A stretch of DNA of 64,000 nt, taken from positions 992,001-1,056,000 of the forward strand of contig OZ037855.1 of the NCBI GenBank assembly GCA_964035575.1. The letters run 5' to 3'. Positions 55,701 through 61,232 of this stretch are shown piece by piece. Each line of letters begins with the position of its first letter. Positions within the stretch are counted from its first letter, which is position 1. The notes under the pieces were generated by a model that was given only the letters and a program-made list of their open reading frames with translations, made no database searches and was not told the origin of the DNA. The translations under genes were made by a program, and so were the position numbers. The DNA is from Rhynchopus sp. YZ270_cl-10 (lineage: Eukaryota > Euglenozoa > Diplonemea > Diplonemida > Diplonemidae).

Positions 55701-57694
55701 ACTGGGCGTGCCACTGCCTCGGCAGCGGCACAGGCAGCGCCACTGCGGGCCCTGCCACATGCACGTGGTCAGGCGAATGCAACATCAATGCCAAAACCTG
55801 CACCGACAGCGGACAGACCTGCCTCGACTCGGACGGCACAAACGACTGGGAGTGCCGGTGTGTGTCACCGCAGCTCAATGGAACTGCAGTGGGGAAGGCT
55901 GCTGTCTGCAATGGCAACGTCGACGAGTGTCTGCGCAACAGCGAGACGTGCCTGGCTGCGGGGCAGGAGTGTGTCGACCCTGACAAGGGCGTGCTGGACG
56001 ACTGGGTGTGTCAGTGTATATGGTCTGGCAAAGGAACACAGGTGGGGGGTCTTGCTGCGTGCAAATGGTCTGGCTTCTGCTCGGACAACGGCAGGACGTG
56101 TGCTGCTGCAGGCCAGGCGTGCAGGACGAACTCAACTGACTACGAATGCGTCTGCGTGGGGCATGAGTACGGCACACAGGCAAACGGCGTTGCCTCCTGC
56201 AAGGTGGGGTCGCCTGGGTCCTACTGTGCGTGGGACACTGCTGAGCTGTGCGAATCTGAGGAGCTGTGCGAGTGGTCGTTTGGGAAGGCGAAGTGCAGCT
56301 TTCGGTACTGCCAGTTCCAGCAGGCTGCTTGCGACACAGATCCTATCTGCGAGGTGGACGTGGCGACGAAGGAATGTGTCCGCAAACAATGTGGTGTGTA
56401 CACCACGCCTGACGAGTGTGCGGCTGCAGAGAGCGGCTGCCGGTGGGAGGCGAACAAGGGTGGTGCGAAGCCGCTGCAGGGTGTGGCGTACGAGCTGGCG
56501 CCTGCGTACTGCACGTTTGAGGGTGAGGCTGACGACAACAAGGGCATCATCCTGTGGATCATCCTGCTGGCGGTGCTGCTCTGTCTCTGTGCCGCCCTGG
56601 GGCTGTACTTTGCACTGCGCCTGCGCAAGCGTCTCGACAAGAAGATTGCCCACCGCGAGCGCGAAGAGGAGGTGGAGACGAATCTCCTCAGCAACGACCT
56701 TGAGGGCAACGAAATGGCGCGCATCCACAGCAACGGCGCGTCTCTTGCGGAGCGGCTTCGTGACAGACCAGACCAGGCACCCTCGCTGGCATTGACAAAA
56801 GAGCCTTTAGGCGAGAAGGAGGACGGGAGGAGCGACTCTGACTCCTCCGACGGTGAACACGGCGAGAAGAAGAAGACAGAGCTGGATGACCAACTCTCGC
56901 GGTTGAAGCTGCGTCTGGCACAGCAGAAGATCCAAGAGAAGCAGCGCGATGAGGCAACTGCGGTCAGCAGAAAGAAACGTCGTTTGGAACGCGAGATGGA
57001 CGACGAGGAGCGCCGTCGCGAGACGTCTCTGATGAACGGCCGCACCAAGGCGAGCCAGGCCCTCCAGATGAGCATTGCACACCGAGAGTCTGCTCTTCGC
57101 GCCCGCGAACGCATCAGAGAACAGGACCTGGTCGGCCAGGTCGACCACACCCACCAACTCCTTGAACAGCAACGCCGCCGCAAGCTTGACCTAGGGGACA
57201 ACACAGACGAGCTCCAGACCGTCGGCATCCACTCCCCCACCTCCACCGACGAGAGCGTCTTCCGCTACGACAAACACGGCGTCAACAGTCTTCTGCGTGG
57301 GGAGGACCCTCTTGACGAGGAGTCGCAGATGGTGGCGATGGTGCCCACCTCACCTCTGACAGACTTGAAGAGGAGCAAGCGTACTGCTGCTGTACCTGTG
57401 AAGTGGACGAAGCCTGAGGAGGGCACACGGTCGAACAGCTCCGATGGTGATGTCGCCACACCGCTCTTGGACAACTCAAAGGCAAACGACGTGCGGCCCA
57501 ACCTCTTCGCAGATGCTGCGTCTGTAGCCCCTAGCGCGCACAGTGCTGCCGCTGCTGCACCCGACCGATCCGACAACTACCGCCAACACTACAACGAGAT
57601 AGTCGCCGACCTCGTCAAAGACAAAATGGCTGCCAGCAACCGTCGGGATCTTGTCTGCAACAACCCCTTGGGATATGAGAATCTTGATGTCTGA
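49778..57694 (+). CDS. Giant EGF-repeat type I membrane protein, 2,638 aa
   Basis: Start at ATG 49778; the frame is open 11 codons upstream but without another ATG. A signal peptide (MFSGITLWCLLACCLAPVVC) is followed by about 43 repeats of about 45-50 residues, each with six cysteines in the order DEC...C...GQxC.DPD...GDWxCxC..P..G....A.C. This is the EGF-like pattern, and the DEC opening resembles calcium-binding EGF. About one repeat in four opens GEC instead of DEC. A different Cys-rich region (from ~2145) precedes a membrane segment at ~2256-2280 (ILWIILLAVLLCLCAALGLY). The tail of about 355 residues is basic then coiled-coil, with an acidic Ser-rich patch (RSDSDSSDGEHGEKKK). A surface adhesion or receptor role is likely; the partner is unknown. 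The 7.9-kb frame has no intron. Confidence 0.9.
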   Translation: MFSGITLWCLLACCLAPVVCVNECIVQETTCSSRGQVCNDPDENVDSDWTCTCTGSSSGTQVGAAATCTWEGECVSLNIFCGLRRETCEDPDTTTPGDAVCTCVPPKKTLAPGDRNNAASCEYDECLVQYIYNTCHASAQACNDPNTAPLSQNDWTCTCASNGLATVAAVSPCTATGECTTNGATCEAVGQSCTDQSPAAGDWLCSCVLPATGASSVASVASCVIDECKTVCPTCAHDGTTDSCTKQGFACRDANTDSSSLGDWTCYLDECLVQSANCGMGQTCQDKDDGTMAIGNWECLCPAPQTGSALAGPATCELDECSDTAKADLCVKSGQRCRDTNTAATALGDFNCECIPPLQGSAVAATATCTGLGVCDGANLFVCSDAGQVCAPKSATEFLCICPVPSQTTTQGDNAPAVCVLDECVKKCSTCADKDDGNGNACTVAGQVCTDPNTEVINVGDWVCTLDECIANAMTCTMNGQTCNDPNTAVASLNDWQCVCPGNNGAQVGYPAQCPEDECIANAATCVGQSCSDPDWKIPGDWICSCIAPQSGTATGAVATCGTDECDANAAVCTALGQACEDPDTTIDANWVCKCVASVQAMPGNQAPAICTTEGECQANADTCRAVGQECNDPSLMVMGDWECVCPTPQTGSNVAAVAVCVLDECVTNAKICTSQGQTCTDADTATTGNWQCDCKAPLTGVGTAAAAVCSLDECTTAGAVCTGAGQTCNDPTTAVDDWECVCTAPLVGSASRAAATCTVDECVANKATCESKGQTCADPDTSKDGDWNCKCVPPATGTGIRAPATCQEVSDCLTFGTTCTAQGQSCDDVDMVVNSVYECNCIAPRVGSGNSMAAVCVLDECAGNAVCTNAGQTCEDADKGADNSWVCNCPMGYVGTATTAVATCTKDECDGNAACPAPQQCVDPDQSVDNNWQCECVLPQTGNALMAAAVCIVDECTQSAATCTAADQDCIDPNTSPTSTDDWTCNCRAPVTGTVGAQAAAVCGECATDTICAAAGQTCDDPNPDPSSPGDWTCTCVLPSTGADVGKAAVCSFDECPDNAATCKGQECKDPDLTVADNWECICKLPYTGSAVKSLAVCELDECTSNTLCVDAMQACNDPDLLMGGTFVCSCIAPQEGAPATAGPTVCVDRGECRVQDAVCQAQGQTCTDPNPAVADDWSCECALPSTGTMVGGVATCSLDECMQNAPTCLPGQTCVDPNNVIMGDWMCECNAPQQGTTVAGPATCIQDECVLQGAVCTAVGQTCSDPDTQTASLNDWLCECVAPSTGPAVQGTAASCVLDECSVAANSDQCTAAQQTCNEPSDAITGDWECVCVAPQQGTAVGGPATCTVDECTDTAKDMICTAAAQKCVDPDLGSDGTFMCECISPLSGASVAGAPATCVPGECGANAMTCEQSSQVCRDPDPSVDNDWVCECVSPQTGSAIGMPAVCDVDECTAAPALTACGADQQCKDTPGLGNWMCFCKAPMTGSATMAVATCTLDECVPNSAVCTSSGQKCNDPDPAVSGDWTCECVAPASSMSGPQVGGLAVCTQVGECVANAATCQAAGQSCNDPDTSVDGDWLCECIIPATGNAVAGTATCTVDECLANGPTCQAQGQSCDDPDTAVEGNWRCSCISPLVGTAVVAAPATCIPGECATNEQICLDAQQTCEDPDPTVAGDWMCKCASGVSATAQAASCGDDECVANAMVCPAGQTCKDADTSSAGNWACVCDAPASGTAVASAATCEVNECTANSNVCADQGQLCVDPDTAMDKLDNWECQCILPATGPAVAAAPAVCVQVGECETEWQTCAAAQQSCNDPDTHVVGDWECVCILPKAGTATAGTATCVADECSANAATCTAVEQSCVDPDPQKDGDWTCVCTALNKVGSAVGAPAICVDGECATVGVACTDAKQECVDPDPAIDGDWMCKCPPTGETAMGKPAVCVGTDECQVNEKTCASQGQRCIDTDTITMEDWACHCLGSGTGSATAGPATCTWSGECNINAKTCTDSGQTCLDSDGTNDWECRCVSPQLNGTAVGKAAVCNGNVDECLRNSETCLAAGQECVDPDKGVLDDWVCQCIWSGKGTQVGGLAACKWSGFCSDNGRTCAAAGQACRTNSTDYECVCVGHEYGTQANGVASCKVGSPGSYCAWDTAELCESEELCEWSFGKAKCSFRYCQFQQAACDTDPICEVDVATKECVRKQCGVYTTPDECAAAESGCRWEANKGGAKPLQGVAYELAPAYCTFEGEADDNKGIILWIILLAVLLCLCAALGLYFALRLRKRLDKKIAHREREEEVETNLLSNDLEGNEMARIHSNGASLAERLRDRPDQAPSLALTKEPLGEKEDGRSDSDSSDGEHGEKKKTELDDQLSRLKLRLAQQKIQEKQRDEATAVSRKKRRLEREMDDEERRRETSLMNGRTKASQALQMSIAHRESALRARERIREQDLVGQVDHTHQLLEQQRRRKLDLGDNTDELQTVGIHSPTSTDESVFRYDKHGVNSLLRGEDPLDEESQMVAMVPTSPLTDLKRSKRTAAVPVKWTKPEEGTRSNSSDGDVATPLLDNSKANDVRPNLFADAASVAPSAHSAAAAAPDRSDNYRQHYNEIVADLVKDKMAASNRRDLVCNNPLGYENLDV

Positions 57695-58389
57695 GGTTTT
57701 TTTTTGTGCGATTTCGTGGATTTTTTTTCGAATTGGCAAAATATGACCTATGAAATATCCTATATCCCAAGCTAGAACAGAATAGCTTTCTTCCTTTTGA
57801 CGACTCTTCAACACCATGTTAAAAAAAGAATTGGTGCGGCATTTTCAAAATTTGATTTTTCTTTTTTTGATTTTGTTGTTTTTCTTCCACAAATATTCTC
57901 TGCTCCCTTAAGCCTGTTGCATCTCAGCAGAAGGCTCCTACCTCTCCTCCGCACTGTCATTTCCCTCCCTCCCTGCGGACGACTCATTTCTGATTCCTCC
58001 ATGGGCCAAGCGAGAAGGGGTAGATGGGGTCTTAAACTATCCCGCAACCTTCCCCTTGTCGTAACAGGAAAAAAAAAAAAATCAAGAAAAAGTAAAATTT
58101 TGCACAGCAACTCTTTGCAACCTTCCAACCTTCTATCATACCAGCACGGCTTGTTTTCTGGGAGTGAAGTGCCATATTAGGCCCTCATCCCTGACAGAGC
58201 TGTGCTGCTTATATAATTTTCTCCCCCTTTTTATCAACCCCTTTTATTTAGAGATGCGTTTTTTTGCCCCCTTTGGGCTCATCTAATTATTTTTTGCCCC
58301 CCCAGTTTCAACTGTTTTCTCTCCCCCTCTAAGTGAGGATAAGTGATTTTTTTTTTTCATCTTACAAACTTCTTTTGTTTGTTCCCCTA
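57695..58389. other. Intergenic, no gene seen
   Basis: AT-rich sequence downstream of the EGF-like gene. A T-run with CATCTTACAAACTTCTTTTG at 58,359-58,378 is another variant of the dispersed motif. Confidence 0.5.
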
Positions 58390-58628
58390 GGGAGGGGTCA
58401 AAATACACTCCCTCCGGCGACTTTACTCGCCCTCGGGAGGGTCCCAACCCTCCCGGAGGGAGGGTCAAAAACCCGGAGGGAGGGTATACCCTCCCTCCGG
58501 GATTTTGACCCTCCCTCCGGGTTTTGACCCTCCCTCCGGGATTTTGACCCTCCCTCCGGGAGGGTTGGGACCCTCCCTCCGGGTTTTTGACCCTCCCTCC
58601 GGGTTTTTTGACCCTCCCTCCGGCTTTT
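58390..58628. repeat. GACCCTCCCTCCGGG minisatellite with internal inversion
   Basis: About ten units of CCCTCCCTCCGG separated by short T-runs and GA. The first few units are in the opposite orientation, meeting at a palindromic point near 58,486 (GGGTATACCC), so the array can fold back. One strand is rich in GGGAGGG, a quadruplex-forming pattern. Confidence 0.85.
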
Positions 58629-58740
58629 TTGGCTTTTTTTTGACTTTTTTTTGGCAAAGACATTTTTCAGCTGAAAAAAACACCCCTACATGGGCTCAGA
58701 TGGGCCCAAAAATGCAAATAGAGCAAGAATTTTGATGTTT
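58629..58740. repeat. Diverged outlying copy of the 190-bp repeat
   Basis: Contains ACATGGGCTCAGATGGGCCC and AATTTTGATGTTTTGACC, as in the repeat units at 59,830-60,240, about 1.3 kb away. Confidence 0.75.
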
Positions 58741-59045
58741 TGACCATGTGTGTATGGGCATCACACCCTTTTTTCGAGAATTTGGGGGTGGGCATCACAA
58801 AAATTTCTATGGGTTTTTTACATGGGACTTTTTTTTTTGGGTTGCATCGCAGGGTTGTTTCTAGGATCTCGTTTTTTTTTCTCGGGGGGGGGTCAATTTT
58901 CCCGCCGGGAAAAAATGGTCTTTCAAGGGTTTTTGGGTGTATTCCGAGCTTTCTCGACGAAGCCTCGATCTCACCAAGAAAACCCCATACCCCAAAGCTT
59001 CAGAATATCATGGTGGTACGTAGCTTCTGTGAGGGTATGAAACAG

Positions 59046-59215
59046 GTAAAGAAACGGTGGCCATGGCACCCAAAGGTTCCTGGCGAAGCCACGGTACGCA
59101 ACATTTCTAAAATTGCGCTTAAAATTGCACTATTGTACAGCCAAACTATGTCATGGGAAGGGTGTGATGTAAGCTTGCGCCGCAGGCGCACGGTACGCTA
59201 CTTTTATTCTTTTCG
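59046..59215. mobile_element. Partial relative of the array MITE interior
   Basis: It matches the interior of the array MITE (about 9012-9050 and 9150-9290): GCCACGGTACGCAACATTTC, then TTGCGCTTAAAATTGCAC, then the GC-rich core at 59,175-59,200. The terminal inverted repeats are not present here. Confidence 0.7.
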
Positions 59216-59217
59216 CA

Positions 59218-59531
59218 AAATCTTTTTTCTCACTCCCATCACCGTTCCACGTAGTGTAGTCGGTGCGGGTGTTGTCGCTCTTCACCAGTGCCAACGTAGT
59301 GCAGAGGCACTGCAGGATGGAAGATGTGCCAAACGTCACATTCCCCGTCACCTTCGTCGACTCACCTTCAACCACATGAGACCACAGAGACATTTTTGGA
59401 TTGGGATGTTCTGTTCTGAATGATGTTGATTTGGGTGAGGAGGAATTGTGGGTTATCATTACGTATCGTGTGGTCACAGACTGCACACCTTTCCCCAGTG
59501 ACACTGTGTGGCCGAAACGAAACCGGATCAT
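59218..59531 (-). pseudogene. Possible captured gene fragment between repeats
   Basis: The minus strand has an open stretch with protein-like composition (FGHTVSLGKGVQSVTTRYVM, later SLWSHVVEGESTKVTGNVTF) and few homopolymers, unlike its surroundings. It is bounded on one side by the MITE-like sequence at 59,046-59,215 and on the other by a further repeat with the GC-rich core at 59,558. It may be an exon or gene piece captured by a mobile element, or the remnant of a host gene. I do not recognise the protein. Confidence 0.35.
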
Positions 59532-59555
59532 AAATCGATCAGTGATATTCTGGAT

Positions 59556-59690
59556 TGAGCGCCGCAGGCAAACGGTACGGGACTTTTTTTTTTTTTTTTT
59601 TTTTCTTTTTTTTTCTTCTCCTTTTTTGGACTTTCCGGACCGATTGCGGAACGTGGTGGGGTCACACCATATGCAAAAAGCCTATGAGAA
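59556..59690. repeat. Relative of the 36-kb repeats (core + pyrimidine run + GTGGTGGGGTCAC)
   Basis: The order of parts is the variant core GCGCCGCAGGCAAACGGTAC, a long T-rich run, GGACTTTCCGGACCGATTGC and GTGGTGGGGTCACACC. The same order occurs at 36,226-36,335 and inverted at 36,598-36,700 and 37,025-37,133. Confidence 0.7.
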
Positions 59691-59829
59691 AATCCCTAGG
59701 GGAAAAAAAAAATCCTGCACAAAAAACCCATAGAAAAAAAAAACCCCCCTGTACAAAAAACCCATAGAAATTTTTCTCGGATTCTGAGAATTTCTCAAAT
59801 CGGGCATCGGAATCACATTGCCCAAACAC

Positions 59830-60245
59830 ACATGGTTTTGACCCTCCAGAAATTATTTCCTGGTCATTTTGTGCCTATTTTGACCCTCCCTCCGGCTTTT
59901 TGACCCTCCCTCCGGCTATTTTTTGCATTTTTTTGACTTTTTTTTGGCAAAGACGATTTTCAGCTGAAAAAAACACCCCTACATGGGCTCAGATGGGCCC
60001 AAAAATGCAAATAGAGCAAGAATTTTGATGTTTTGACCCACCAGAAATTATTTCCTGGTCATTTTGTGCCTGTTTTGACCCTCCCTCCGGCTTTTTGACC
60101 CTCCCTCCGGCTTTTTTTTGACCTTTTTTTGGCAAACACATTTTTGAGCTGAAAAAAGCACCCCTACATGGGCTCAGATGGGCCCAAAAATGCAAATCCC
60201 GCAAGAATTTTGATGTTTTGACCCTCCAGAATTTATTTCCCCGTC
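59830..60245. repeat. Tandem repeat of about 190 bp, two full units and a partial third
   Basis: Units start GACCCTCCAGAAATTATTTC (about 59,838; about 60,036; about 60,220) and contain one or two CCCTCCCTCCGG blocks, TTTTTTTGGCAAA, and ACATGGGCTCAGATGGGCCC. No coding character. Confidence 0.8.
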
Positions 60246-60590
60246 ATTTTCTGTATAAAAATGCACTTTTGTGTACAAGCCTTTTCCAATACAGTGGTTA
60301 TACAAGGCGATTTTTGACTAAAATAAATTTTTTTTTTCGCCCAAAAATTTGCCGTGGTTGGTCATAAAATGGCCCAAAGAATCCAATGAAAACCTCAGAT
60401 TGGGCAAATTGTGAAAAAAATTTTCAAGTCAAAAAATTCCCCGAAAAGCGTTCAAATTCTGTGGGTAGGGTTCGGGGGGAGATGGCACAACGGCCCCACA
60501 TGACCGTATTTTGGCCAATGGGGACCATATGTACCAGTATATCGCCAGTCGTGAGTGTATTTTGACCCCTCCCGCGTGAAACAAAGAGAA

Positions 60591-60883
60591 CTACCACCCT
60601 CCCGCATGCCCTCTGGCTCTCCGTTGGGAGGGTACTTTTTGGATACCATCCCGGTCAATTTTTGCCCTCGGGAGCCCGTTGGGACCCTCGGGGACCCTTG
60701 TGGGCCCCTCGGGAGGCCGTGGGGGGGGGGCGCTTCGCGCCCCTTACCCCCCCACGGCCTCCCTCGTGGCCCACAAGGGTCCCCTCGGGTCCCAACGGGC
60801 TCCCTCGGGCAAAAATTTCCACCGGGATGGTATCCAAAAAGTACCCTCCCTCCGGGAGCCTTCGGGCATCCGCGGGGAGGGTA
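60591..60883. repeat. Long imperfect palindrome, about 145-bp arms
   Basis: The left arm (from CTACCACCCTCCCGC) is matched by the inverted right arm ending GGGGAGGGTAG; the inner parts (GGATACCATCCCGG, GGGAGCCCGTTGGGACCC, CACGGCCTCCC and complements) are nearly perfect. The centre is a GGGGCGCTTCGCGCCCC hairpin near 60,725-60,745. It is much more GC-rich than its flanks. The open frames on both strands reflect the lack of stops in GC-rich sequence, not a gene. Confidence 0.9.
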
Positions 60884-60971
60884 GTAAATACTCATGATCT
60901 CTCGAAAAGAGGGTTGCAAGAGAGGAAACAATGTTGGTAGGGGGGGCAGAGTTATTAGAGCATTTGGCCAC

Positions 60972-61232
60972 ATGAAAACCCCACACAATATTCGCTACTA
61001 CAACCAAGATCTGCACTCACCCACGCTCCAGAGAGGCTCACGCCAACTCCTTCGCGGCGTGGGTCACGCACTCCTACGCATGCCACGGCTTTTCAATACC
61101 GGAGCACGGCCGACTATGGGTGGGTCGCTTGAGCACCATCCATTTTCGGGACAGGTTCATTCGGCAGGTGAGTTGTTACACACTCATTATCGGATGCCGA
61201 CTTCCATGGCCACCGTCCTGCTGTCTAGATGA
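60972..61232 (+). CDS. Doubtful ORF or exon, 86 aa
   Basis: The stretch MKTPHNIRYYNQDLHSPTLQ onward has balanced composition in an otherwise AT-rich region and sits just after the palindrome. A GTGAGT at 61,168-61,173 could be a donor, though other introns in the window use GTATGY. No family recognised; it may be a gene relic or chance. Confidence 0.25.
   Translation: MKTPHNIRYYNQDLHSPTLQRGSRQLLRGVGHALLRMPRLFNTGARPTMGGSLEHHPFSGQVHSAGELLHTHYRMPTSMATVLLSR

Noticed and set aside
54613-55986. Long minus-strand ORF (457 codons) inside the EGF-like gene
   Set aside because: It is a shadow of the plus-strand cysteine-rich repeats: composition is Ser/His/Val-rich, it has no domain, and similar shadows appear elsewhere under the same repeats.
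58390-58628. Possible CRISPR-like array
   Set aside because: The units are short, separated by T-runs rather than unique spacers, and some are inverted. This is a minisatellite in a eukaryotic genome.
60452-60988. 178-codon minus-strand ORF over the palindrome
   Set aside because: It is Gly/Pro/Arg-rich sequence forced by the GC-rich inverted repeat, and the opposite strand is equally open; not a gene.
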